A program made the translations under genes and the position numbers. The notes below the pieces were generated by a model. That model worked only from the letters and a program-made list of their open reading frames with translations, was not told the DNA's origin and ran no database searches. Shown piece by piece: positions 23,240 through 31,620 of a stretch of 40,675 bases of DNA. Every line of letters starts with the position of its first letter. Position 1 is the first letter of the stretch. This stretch comes from Chitinophagaceae bacterium (GTDB taxonomy: Bacteria > Bacteroidota > Bacteroidia > Chitinophagales > Chitinophagaceae), in contig JADLCD010000061.1 of NCBI GenBank assembly GCA_020847395.1, forward strand, positions 1 to 40,675, read 5' to 3'.

Positions 23240-24034
23240 ATGCGCTTAAAAAATAAAGTAATCATCATCACAGGTAGTTGCACCGGCATTGGTAAAGCCA
23301 TTGCTATTCGAGCTGTATCGGAAGGAGCTAAAGTGGTGGTGCATGGTCTTGAAAAAGAATGGGGCGAAGCAGTAGTGAACGGGCTGGGAAGTGATAACGC
23401 TGTTTTATTAATTGAAGATATTACCAATGAAGGAGCAGCGCAGCAGTTGGTTGATCTTGCCATAACAACATTTGGTAAACTGGATGCTATAGTAAATAAT
23501 GCAGCAATAGTTGCTTCTTCAAACCTGCATACTACAGATGCAGCTTTACTGCGCAGGGTTATTGAAGTAAATACTATCGCTCCTTTTAATTTAATAAAGG
23601 CAGCATTGCCGCATTTAAAAAAACAAAAAGGAAGTGTATTAAATATAGGTTCTGTAAATGCCTATAGCGGAGAACCTAACCTGTTTGCATATAGCGTATC
23701 CAAAGGAGCATTGATGACGCTAACGCATAATCTTGGCGATACACTGTTTCGTGAAGAAGGAGTAAGGGTTAACCAGATAAACCCGGGTTGGGTGTTAACT
23801 GAAAACGAAACTATCCGGAAAAAGCAACATGGTTTAGCCGAAGACTGGTATAAAGATTTGCCTGCTGTATATGCCCCTGCCAGGAGAATTATCTGGCCTG
23901 CGGAAATTGCGGCAGGAGCAGTATATTTTTTATCAGATGAGAGTGGACCTGTAAGTGGCCAGGTGCTTACACTTGAGCAGTACCCCTCCAACAGTAGAAA
24001 TCCACCAAAAGATACAAGTACCATCCCTACGTAA
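23240..24034 (+). CDS. Short-chain dehydrogenase/reductase (SDR)
   Basis: A 264-residue classical SDR. The nucleotide-binding loop is TGSCTGIGKA (11-20), followed by the NNAA stabilising motif (86-89) and the catalytic Ser138 (NIGSVN), Tyr151 and Lys155 (YSVSK), with Asn111. After NINPGWVLTE-type sequence (NQINPGWVLTENE) comes a lid region and a C-terminus with SGPVSGQVLTL. It probably interconverts a sugar ketone and alcohol in the pathway of the two upstream genes. Cofactor choice is unclear: no acidic residue is evident at the end of strand 2 (VVVHGLEKE). Confidence 0.9.
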   Translation: MRLKNKVIIITGSCTGIGKAIAIRAVSEGAKVVVHGLEKEWGEAVVNGLGSDNAVLLIEDITNEGAAQQLVDLAITTFGKLDAIVNNAAIVASSNLHTTDAALLRRVIEVNTIAPFNLIKAALPHLKKQKGSVLNIGSVNAYSGEPNLFAYSVSKGALMTLTHNLGDTLFREEGVRVNQINPGWVLTENETIRKKQHGLAEDWYKDLPAVYAPARRIIWPAEIAAGAVYFLSDESGPVSGQVLTLEQYPSNSRNPPKDTSTIPT

Positions 24035-24089
24035 AATTTAACGTTCATTCCTATGTAACCACCAAATCTCCCGAATTTATCCGCCCTCC

Positions 24090-24133
24090 CTAGAAGAACG
24101 TTAACTATGGAAACGAAATATCATTTTCGTTAA
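24090..24133 (+). promoter_or_regulatory. Inverted repeats before the sigma factor gene
   Basis: AACGAAA and TTTCGTT around 24111-24131 form a 7-base stem, and GTTAAC sites flank it on both sides ('aacgttaac' and 'cgttaacc'). The arrangement would suit an operator or autoregulation site for the ECF sigma gene at 24153. No matching sequence was seen before SusC. Confidence 0.35.
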
Positions 24134-24152
24134 CCTCTTAGCTTTTTCATAA

Positions 24153-24773
24153 ATGAACCTTACAAACCAAAACATGTATTGTGAGAGAATGCTTTTGCAT
24201 GCCCTTTCCAATAATAATCAAAATGCTTTTGAACAATTATTTAACCGATATAAAAACAAAATTTATGGCGTCGCTCATAAATTCACACATTGTGTTATCA
24301 CGTCTGAAGAGATAGTGCAGGAAGTTTTTATGATTGTTTGGCTCAAACGTTCTGAATTTTCAAAAGTTGAAAATTTTGAGGCTTATATCCTCACCATTAC
24401 AAAGCACCTGGTTTATAAATTCCTCCGGGAAAAAGCCAGGCAATCTATTAATAGCGCATCTCCTGTAGCTACTTACTCTTCTGTGCATCATGCAGAAATA
24501 CAATTGCGCGATAAAGAATACAGCCAAATTTTAAGGCAGGCAGTAAAAAAACTTCCATTACAGCAACAGAAAGTATATATGCTGATAAAAGAAAATGGAT
24601 TAAAAAGAAATGAAGTGGCAAAAATGCTGCAACTAACTCCCGATACAATTAAATTTCACCTTGCACAGGCAATGAAGAGCATCAGAATCCATTGCATGAT
24701 GTATCTCAATACATTATTCTTTCCTTTTTCCGCATTAATGGTAGACAACTTAATACTATTTGACTTTTTTTAA
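24153..24773 (+). CDS. ECF sigma-70 factor, FecI-like
   Basis: A 206-residue extracytoplasmic-function sigma factor of the type that controls SusC/SusD loci in Bacteroidota. Region 2 runs from about residue 20 (NNQNAFEQLFNRYKNKIYGV...EEIVQEVFMIVW) and region 4 from about 125 (LPLQQQKVYMLIKENGLKRN, then EVAKMLQLTPDTIKFHL, the -35-recognition helix-turn-helix). The last ~25 residues are strongly hydrophobic (LNTLFFPFSALMVDNLILF), which may anchor it to the membrane; similar tails occur in some relatives. It is followed by a mini FecR-like gene and then SusC. Confidence 0.93.
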   Translation: MNLTNQNMYCERMLLHALSNNNQNAFEQLFNRYKNKIYGVAHKFTHCVITSEEIVQEVFMIVWLKRSEFSKVENFEAYILTITKHLVYKFLREKARQSINSASPVATYSSVHHAEIQLRDKEYSQILRQAVKKLPLQQQKVYMLIKENGLKRNEVAKMLQLTPDTIKFHLAQAMKSIRIHCMMYLNTLFFPFSALMVDNLILFDFF

Positions 24774-24826
24774 CACTTAACCTACCCATTTCCCTCAAAA
24801 AAAGCTCTACGCAGTATACAGATACT

Positions 24827-25075
24827 ATGAATCTATATACAACTGATTGCATGCTTCAACCACGTTTGGAATATTTATTTGGTCTTTACCTCCCCGAAAA
24901 GATCAGCAAGGAAGAAAATGCTGAGTTAATGCATCTCATTGCAGATATAGATAATAAAGATATAGTGCTCTCTATCATAGACAAGCTGATTGTTCAGATT
25001 AATCCCTATAGAAAAATTACTAAAGAAATATCAGGTAAAATACTAAGGAACATTTTAAAAAAAGAGACCAACTAA
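24827..25075 (+). CDS. Very short FecR-like anti-sigma domain
   Basis: An 82-residue protein located where a ~350-residue FecR-type anti-sigma usually sits. Its start, RLEYLFGLYLPEKISKEENA, followed by ELMHLIAD and a helical end ITKEISGKILRNIL, resembles the cytoplasmic sigma-binding part of Bacteroidota FecR proteins. The transmembrane helix and the periplasmic FecR domain are absent. The frame closes with TAA, and no continuation is found in the next 200 bases in any frame, so it does not look like a simple recent frameshift. It may hold the sigma factor in the cytosol without an envelope signal. The assignment rests on position and weak sequence pattern. Confidence 0.6.
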   Translation: MNLYTTDCMLQPRLEYLFGLYLPEKISKEENAELMHLIADIDNKDIVLSIIDKLIVQINPYRKITKEISGKILRNILKKETN

Positions 25076-25207
25076 AGCATGATAGGTAACATTCAATAAC
25101 ACTTTTATTATTCACATTTAAAACCAAAAACAAATAAAAAAACCAAAATCTACATGAGACATTAACAATTCACTTCGCCATATATCTGCATCAGGTATAT
25201 AGGACAT

Positions 25208-25231
25208 GCCTGTGGCTGTTGGCCATCAGGC
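25208..25231 (+). promoter_or_regulatory. Leader hairpin before SusC
   Basis: GCCTGTGG and CCATCAGGC pair with a single bulged base around a short loop, 52 bases before the SusC start. The 208-base leader shows no other gene; no TAnnTTTG promoter is seen, consistent with control by the ECF sigma upstream. Confidence 0.4.
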
Positions 25232-25283
25232 AAAACTGTTTGTTGTTCACTAAACTATTTATTCATCCCAATTCACAGAATTT

Positions 25284-28200
25284 ATGAATGCTTATGCCAG
25301 GCACAATCTCAGGCATTGTGCCAACAAAAACCTTAACCGGGTATTATTAGTAATGAAACTAACTTTTGTTTTGCTTTTAAGTTTTACGCTTTGTGCAAAT
25401 GCGGGAGAACTTAAAGGAAAAAAATTAACGGCTGCACCTCCGCCAATTGAAATAAGAGGTAAAGTGGTAGACAAAAACGGGGCTCCGCTTGAAGGCGTGT
25501 CCGTTACAGTTGCCGGTACCTCCCGCGGTACTACAACTAATAAAGATGGCAATTTTACAATTACTATTGATTCAGATAAACGATCACAATTGGTTATATC
25601 TATTGTGGGTTTCAAATCACAAACTGTTGATGCTAAAAATAACATAACTATTACGCTCGAAGATTCCGTTGAAGGATTAAGCGATATCGTAGTGGTTGGT
25701 TATGGTACTGCAAAGAAAAGCGATCTCGTTGGTTCTGTGGCTCAAATCAAGGCAGACAAACTGGTTGACAGGCCCATTGCCAACGTGGGAAATGGTTTGC
25801 AGGGAAAAATCGCGGGTGTGCAGGTAGTTAACCAGGGTGCGGGTGTTCCGGGCGGTAAACCCATGATCAGGATACGTGGTACAAACTCCATCAACACCAG
25901 CAGTGATCCATTATTTGTGGTTGATGGCATCATTGGTGTTGCCAATGCACTGTCTACATTAAACCCCGAAGACATTGTGGCAATGGAAGTTTTAAAAGAC
26001 GCTTCTGCAACTGCAATATATGGAGCACGCGGTGCAAATGGTGTAATTATGATCACTACAAAAAGAGGTGTTAACGGTAAAACACAGGTTGATTATAGTG
26101 GCAGTATTTCACGTAATATTTTGCAACGCCACCTGTATGCTATGGATGCGGATCAGCTGATGTATGTGTACGAACAGGCAATGGCTAATGGTGATAAATA
26201 CGGAACAATCAATCGTGCAAAGGATTTTCGCGGAGCCACTGCTTCCGGCATTTCCTATTCTGAAATGCCCTGGCTGTTTGAAAAAGTTAATAAAGGAGAT
26301 TATATATTAGACCTGGTTGGTAAAGACGGCAACTATTATAAGCCTATTTATAATACCAATTGGGAAGATCTCGCATTTAAATCTTCTACCAATAACAATC
26401 ACCATATTGATATAAGGGGCGGAGGGGAAAATGCAAAATATTCTGCTTCCTTAGGCTACACTGATCAAAGGGGGTTAATGACGAGATCATGGTTTAAAAG
26501 ATATACAGGCAGAATTACCGGTGATGTAAAAATTACCAAATGGCTGGATATGAGCACTAATATTGCATATGCACGCAGCCAGGAAACCAATGATGACGGT
26601 ATTACCCGTTCTACCGCAGAGGTTTGGAGTATATTGCCCGTGCAATATCCGAATGATCCAAGCCTGGGTACATATGCCAACAGGTGGGGAACCAACGGAG
26701 ACTTTAATGTGGGTGAACAATGGTACAATATCGTATTCAGGAGATCGCAGATATTCGCGTTTACCAACCGCGATCAAACCACAGGAAGCATCGCGTTGAA
26801 TGCAAAGATCACTCCTGACCTGAGCCTTAAAACAGATTTCTCTGTTGACTATAATGCTTACAAGTATAATGGTTATAGCGGAAAATTATATGGAGGTAAC
26901 GGAACGGCCACCATCAATACACAAAATACTTTTTACTGGCAAAATCAATACTATCTCAACTACGATAAAAAAGTAGGCGATGCTCATAAAGTAAATGCTA
27001 TGCTGGGTTTGGCGTGGACACAGTTTAACTGGGAATACCTTAACACCTCAAACTCTGTATTCTTTTCCAACTTCTACGAGTACCATAATATTGGCGCGGG
27101 TGCACAAACACGCCCCGTACCAGGCAGCAGCGATGGTAAGAGTTCGCTTAACTCATACTTTGCAAGGGTAAACTACACTTACAAAAACAAATACTTACTT
27201 ACTGCAACAGGTCGTATAGATGGTTCTTCCAAATTTGGTCCTAACAGCAAGTATGGTTTCTTCCCATCTGCAGGTGTAGCATGGAGAGTTTCCCAGGAAA
27301 AATTTATGGAAAATGTTAAAGGTGTGAGCGAGTTAAAGTTAAGGGCAAGCATGGGTAAAACAGGTAACCAGGAAATTGGTAGCTATGTATCTCAAACCTA
27401 TGTGGGTGTAGGTAGTGTGGTATTGGGCGGTTCTTCTCAAACAGGCATTTACCCCAGCCAAATGGGTAACCCCGATTTGAAATGGGAATCTACCACCCAG
27501 TATGACGGAGGTTTAGAATTAGGCGTGCTGGATGGCAGAATAAACTTCACACTGGATTATTATTATAAAGTAACCAAAGACATGTTGCTTGATGTGCCTT
27601 TGCCACGCTCTACCACAACAGGTACTGCAAAAATGAATTATGGTTCTGTTGAAAACAAAGGCTGGGAATTTGGTTTGGGCGCAGCAATAATAGATGGCGC
27701 AAACTTTAAATGGAATACCGACATTTCTGTAAGTCTTAATAAAAATAAGATTATTGCATTAGGACCTACCGGTGCGCCTATATATGTGCAAACCGGTGCA
27801 GGTAATGGTACTTCAATTTTAAAAGTAGGAGAACCAATCGGCGCATTTTTCGGACTTACCCGCCTTGGCACGTACAGCACAGAAGAAGCTTCATTGGCTG
27901 CACGCTATGGCATGCTGCCCGGCGACCTTAAATTCCTTGACAGGAATGACGATGGTAAGATTGACCTGTTTTCTGATGGAGGCATTATCGGTTATTCATT
28001 TCCGAAAGTTTTAGGCGGGTTCAATAATTACTTTAAATACAAAAGATTTGATGCCAGCATTCTTATTCAATTTGTATCTGGCGTTAATAAAGCTTTTGTA
28101 CACGAATCTGCTGAAGACAGGCAGTTGGTATCCGGAGGTTTAAACAGTACGCTGCAGGCCTGGAGACCGGATAATCAAAATACCATGATTGCACAAATGC

Positions 28201-28499
28201 GCCCGGGTAATGGCGGTGCATACTACCAGTCATATCCTGATACGCATATGATCAGCGATGCTTCATTTATAAGAGGAGGCTCTGCAACCATAGGCTATTC
28301 TTTTCCGGTGCAGGTATGGAAACTGCAGAAAATAAGAGCTTATATATCCGCGGCCAACTTCTTCTTAATTACCAATGTTGAGGGGTACGATCCTGAAGGA
28401 AGTTCGCTGGATAAGCAGTATTCACTGGTGCCGAACGTGGATAAATACCAATATCCTAATCCTTCTATCTACAGCTTCGGTGTTAATGTTAGTTTCTAA
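25284..28499 (+). CDS. SusC-like TonB-dependent outer-membrane transporter
   Basis: A 1,071-residue outer-membrane receptor that imports a glycan or other nutrient captured with SusD. The order is: signal peptide (MKLTFVLLLSFTLCANA, preceded by a ~23-residue extension that is common in this family), a carboxypeptidase-like beta domain (IRGKVVDKNGAPLEGVSVTV), the TonB-box region (DSVEGLSDIVVVGYGTAKKS), a plug (IRGTNSINTSSDPLFVVDG, KDASATAIYGARGANGVI), and a long beta-barrel ending NPSIYSFGVNVSF with terminal Phe. There is no N-terminal STN domain, the part that would signal to a FecR anti-sigma. It is followed by SusD after 18 bases, so the pair is co-expressed. Confidence 0.97.
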   Translation: MNAYARHNLRHCANKNLNRVLLVMKLTFVLLLSFTLCANAGELKGKKLTAAPPPIEIRGKVVDKNGAPLEGVSVTVAGTSRGTTTNKDGNFTITIDSDKRSQLVISIVGFKSQTVDAKNNITITLEDSVEGLSDIVVVGYGTAKKSDLVGSVAQIKADKLVDRPIANVGNGLQGKIAGVQVVNQGAGVPGGKPMIRIRGTNSINTSSDPLFVVDGIIGVANALSTLNPEDIVAMEVLKDASATAIYGARGANGVIMITTKRGVNGKTQVDYSGSISRNILQRHLYAMDADQLMYVYEQAMANGDKYGTINRAKDFRGATASGISYSEMPWLFEKVNKGDYILDLVGKDGNYYKPIYNTNWEDLAFKSSTNNNHHIDIRGGGENAKYSASLGYTDQRGLMTRSWFKRYTGRITGDVKITKWLDMSTNIAYARSQETNDDGITRSTAEVWSILPVQYPNDPSLGTYANRWGTNGDFNVGEQWYNIVFRRSQIFAFTNRDQTTGSIALNAKITPDLSLKTDFSVDYNAYKYNGYSGKLYGGNGTATINTQNTFYWQNQYYLNYDKKVGDAHKVNAMLGLAWTQFNWEYLNTSNSVFFSNFYEYHNIGAGAQTRPVPGSSDGKSSLNSYFARVNYTYKNKYLLTATGRIDGSSKFGPNSKYGFFPSAGVAWRVSQEKFMENVKGVSELKLRASMGKTGNQEIGSYVSQTYVGVGSVVLGGSSQTGIYPSQMGNPDLKWESTTQYDGGLELGVLDGRINFTLDYYYKVTKDMLLDVPLPRSTTTGTAKMNYGSVENKGWEFGLGAAIIDGANFKWNTDISVSLNKNKIIALGPTGAPIYVQTGAGNGTSILKVGEPIGAFFGLTRLGTYSTEEASLAARYGMLPGDLKFLDRNDDGKIDLFSDGGIIGYSFPKVLGGFNNYFKYKRFDASILIQFVSGVNKAFVHESAEDRQLVSGGLNSTLQAWRPDNQNTMIAQMRPGNGGAYYQSYPDTHMISDASFIRGGSATIGYSFPVQVWKLQKIRAYISAANFFLITNVEGYDPEGSSLDKQYSLVPNVDKYQYPNPSIYSFGVNVSF

Positions 28500-28517
28500 T
28501 TCTTAAAGCGTATTATC

Positions 28518-30167
28518 ATGTATTCAAATAAAAGAATCATACAATTTTTTAAATACCAGGCAATACTTACCCTTATTGTAATAATGACGGGTAGTTGTAA
28601 AAAATTCCTCGAAGAAGTGCCTACCGGCAACATGACAGATCAAACTGTTTTTACTACAGCACAGGAGGGCGCCGCTCTTATTATAGGACCTTATCGTTCT
28701 CTGGCATCGTGGACAGGCGGCGCCGATGACTGGGGTAACTATTTGCCAGCTACACTGGAATATCCTACCGGTAAAGCCTATACATCTGACACACACGTGC
28801 AGATATGGAAATACCAGACCAACCAGATATCCGGCGATATGCTGGGTAATTTTAACAACCAATGGAATAACTGGTACCAGGGTGTAAGAGATTGTAACTT
28901 TGCCATCGCTAAAATACCCGGAATTACTGAATGGTCAGAGTCTGATATTCAAAAAGCACTGGCGGAAGTAAAAACACTCAGAGCATGGTATTATTTCTGC
29001 CTTGTTCGCTATTTTGGTGATGTGCCTTTAACTACAACTGTAGTAAGCACACTCGATAGCGTTCAGTTGCCACGCGCTTCATTAAAACAGATATATGATG
29101 AAGTGATCATTCCTGACCTTGAATATGCTGTTAACAGCCCATTGTCCGACAGTCGTTCATCTAACGGAAGAGTAACCAAGCATGTTGCCCGCGCAATACT
29201 GGCAGACGTATATTTAACCTGTGCAGGCTACCCTTACCAGGAAGTAACAACTGCACCAGAAAAGAACTGGTGTGTGGATGGCTCCTGGTCTGCCAGCGCA
29301 TATCCTGTAAATTCAGCTTCTGCTAAAGACTTTTTAAAGAAAGCGCAAACTAATCTGAATGTATTATATGGTGCTTATACTTTAGGTTCCTATGATGATC
29401 TTCGCGATCCTGGGAAAAACAATGCGGGCGAAGCAATCTTCCAGGCTCAATACCTGAGTGGTGTTACCAACAACAGCATTATTCCGGCTGCATTACCCGG
29501 GCTTAGCCACGTATCTATGTTTGGCGATGAATACGGCACTTTTATTCCAAGCACTCCCTATTTTAAATCTTACAACGCTGCCGACAAACGTATACAGGAC
29601 AGGCAGATGTTTTATTTTTCTGATACCAGGTCTACGAAATACGATCCGTCACAAGGCCCTGCAGATAAATTCGGCATGGCTTACCTGTATAAATTCTATG
29701 ATCAGAATGCTATTAAAGTTACCGGTCAATCCGGGCTGAACTGGAGCTTTTACCGCTATGCAGATATACTGCTGATGCTTACTGAAGTGAACTGGACATT
29801 AAGATCACTTGGCGAAGCGGTAAGTGATGATGATGTTATAAAAGGGATAAACCTGGTAAGGGCAAGAGCATCACTTCCTGCATACAGAGCTACAGATATT
29901 AACCTGCTTACTATCATGAGTGAAAGAGCGTATGAACTGGTATTTGAAAACAAAATGCTTTGGGATCAACGCCGCACACGGATGTGCCTGGTTGATGGAG
30001 ATGGACAGTTTGCTGCAATAGAATCTTTCTTTGGCCATCGCCCTGTTGATTTCAGTTTTGAATTTGGACCTATGAATTTACTTTCTCCTATTTCAGGTAC
30101 TGAAATTATCAACAATGCGCAGTGCATGCAAAACTTTGGATACCTGCCAAAACAATCTGGTCAGTAA
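28518..30167 (+). CDS. SusD/RagB-like nutrient-binding lipoprotein
   Basis: A 549-residue surface lipoprotein that works as the lid of the SusC channel. It has a signal peptide ending in GSC (lipid Cys) followed by KKFLEEVPTG, the usual SusD start with its acidic export signal. The conserved helices appear as AEVKTLRAWYYFCLVRYFGDV and the RADILLMLTEV-type segment (RYADILLMLTEVNW), then LVRARASLPA and SERAYELVFENKMLWDQRR, the SusD C-terminal domain. Ligand specificity cannot be inferred. It is paired with the SusC just upstream. Confidence 0.96.
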   Translation: MYSNKRIIQFFKYQAILTLIVIMTGSCKKFLEEVPTGNMTDQTVFTTAQEGAALIIGPYRSLASWTGGADDWGNYLPATLEYPTGKAYTSDTHVQIWKYQTNQISGDMLGNFNNQWNNWYQGVRDCNFAIAKIPGITEWSESDIQKALAEVKTLRAWYYFCLVRYFGDVPLTTTVVSTLDSVQLPRASLKQIYDEVIIPDLEYAVNSPLSDSRSSNGRVTKHVARAILADVYLTCAGYPYQEVTTAPEKNWCVDGSWSASAYPVNSASAKDFLKKAQTNLNVLYGAYTLGSYDDLRDPGKNNAGEAIFQAQYLSGVTNNSIIPAALPGLSHVSMFGDEYGTFIPSTPYFKSYNAADKRIQDRQMFYFSDTRSTKYDPSQGPADKFGMAYLYKFYDQNAIKVTGQSGLNWSFYRYADILLMLTEVNWTLRSLGEAVSDDDVIKGINLVRARASLPAYRATDINLLTIMSERAYELVFENKMLWDQRRTRMCLVDGDGQFAAIESFFGHRPVDFSFEFGPMNLLSPISGTEIINNAQCMQNFGYLPKQSGQ

Positions 30168-30196
30168 ACAAATTGAGTATTTATAATTATCATACA

Positions 30197-31360
30197 ATGA
30201 AGACATACATAAAAAATATATTTATAATAGCAGCGGCGGCTTCTATATGGAGTTGTACCAAGCAGCCTTATTATGAAGTACCAACAGACGGGGATGGCAA
30301 TGTTACGATTACCGGCGTGGCTAAAACCACATCTGCCGGTATTACTACGCTCGACGATGCATTTACCGTAACATCCATACTGCCAAATGCCAAAGCCGGC
30401 GATGTGATGAAAGTGGAATTGCTGCAACTGCAAACCCCTCCGGGTGGCGGCGCACTACAGTTATTGCCTATGGCTGGCACACAAAAAGAGGTAACATTGG
30501 GCTCCGACCTTACCGCCGTAGTAAATTATACCAGGGCTGAAGCGAAGCTGAATAATACCGGCGATTATGTAACAGTTACCTTTTCCGGAAAAACAGATGC
30601 GGCTACTTACAGGGTTAACCTTAAAGATGCTACTACGGTAACTAATCCCCAGTATAATGGTAAAGATGTAGATGTTATAAGAACTGCAGGCATTGCAAGT
30701 TTTAAAGTAACCGTAACTCCTGCCTCAGGAACTTATGCAGGAAATGTGGTGGTAAAAAAGAAGAATGGTACAAACGAAGCATGGCAATCCGTAGGTACTT
30801 TCGCGCCAACTGACCTTATAAATGTATCAGGTGATGATTTTGCGGTAGGCAAAGACACCATGATTTACTCATTTATTACCACACAGGGAACCTATACCAA
30901 TGAAGTAATTAAGACGGTAGTAGCCAGCAACCCTTATTTCTTCTTAAAGAAAACAGGCACACTAAGCACTTCAACCGATGGTTTTAATTTACTCAATGGT
31001 TCAGCAGTGGCTTCAACCAACGCGAATGCCGTAATTACATTGGGAGCAAACCTTACCATTGCACAGGGATCAGCATGGGCTACCGGTGGAAAAGGCATCA
31101 GTTTTGTTCCTTCTACTGTTGCAACATATAACCTTAACAATGTAACCACTGCTAAAAATGAATTTGCAGCAGGTACCGCTGTTACCTCTATTGATCCATC
31201 AATGGGCACAGGGATATATGTATTTAAACTGGTAAACGGTGCTACAGCTTCTGATATACTATACGGAATGCTGAAAGTAACCAAGCTTACACCCGGCACA
31301 TCAGCAGAGTTTGAATACAGGATCGGGAATTTATATGCACACAACAGTGTAATACAATAA
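30197..31360 (+). CDS. Secreted lipoprotein of the SusCD locus
   Basis: The start is placed at MKTYIKNIFIIAAAASIWSC, a signal peptide with lipid Cys20; an earlier start overlapping susD would put 25 non-signal residues in front. The 387-residue mature part is rich in Thr, Val and Gly and looks like beta-sandwich repeats (TVTPASGTYAGNVVVKKKNG, GDYVTVTFSGKTDAATYRV). It takes the SusE/SusF position, so it is probably a surface glycan-binding or structural lipoprotein. I do not recognise a specific family. Confidence 0.75.
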   Translation: MKTYIKNIFIIAAAASIWSCTKQPYYEVPTDGDGNVTITGVAKTTSAGITTLDDAFTVTSILPNAKAGDVMKVELLQLQTPPGGGALQLLPMAGTQKEVTLGSDLTAVVNYTRAEAKLNNTGDYVTVTFSGKTDAATYRVNLKDATTVTNPQYNGKDVDVIRTAGIASFKVTVTPASGTYAGNVVVKKKNGTNEAWQSVGTFAPTDLINVSGDDFAVGKDTMIYSFITTQGTYTNEVIKTVVASNPYFFLKKTGTLSTSTDGFNLLNGSAVASTNANAVITLGANLTIAQGSAWATGGKGISFVPSTVATYNLNNVTTAKNEFAAGTAVTSIDPSMGTGIYVFKLVNGATASDILYGMLKVTKLTPGTSAEFEYRIGNLYAHNSVIQ

Positions 31361-31467
31361 CGGTAATAGTGCTATGTAAAACGATAAATAAGAGACGGAA
31401 GAGTTTGTTTCCCGTTTCCGGTTTCACAACAACGCACAGCCATTTTTTAATTGACATAACACTGGTA

Positions 31468-31523
31468 TAAACCATTAAGAGATTGAGATAAAAGTTAAAT
31501 AACCTTAATTTCTTAATGGTTTA
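31468..31523 (+). terminator. Long inverted repeat after the SusCD lipoprotein
   Basis: TAAACCATTAAGAGATT (31468-31484) pairs with AATTTCTTAATGGTTTA (31507-31523) over 17 bases with one mismatch and a 22-base loop. It could end the SusCD transcript. The following sequence (CTTTAAATATT) is AT-rich but has no clean T-run. The rest of the 260-base gap holds AGAGG/CCTCT (about 31579-31591) and no gene. Confidence 0.45.
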
Positions 31524-31620
31524 CTTTAAATATTACCCGCATAATGAGTAGCTTGTTAACTACTGTGTCTCCACGATTAGAGGAAACCTCTCTCAATTTT
31601 GATTGCTTAAACAAATACTT

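Noticed and set aside
25076-25283. Hidden remainder of a FecR gene after the short anti-sigma
   Set aside because: All frames in the 208-base gap are broken and show no membrane helix or FecR-like pattern.
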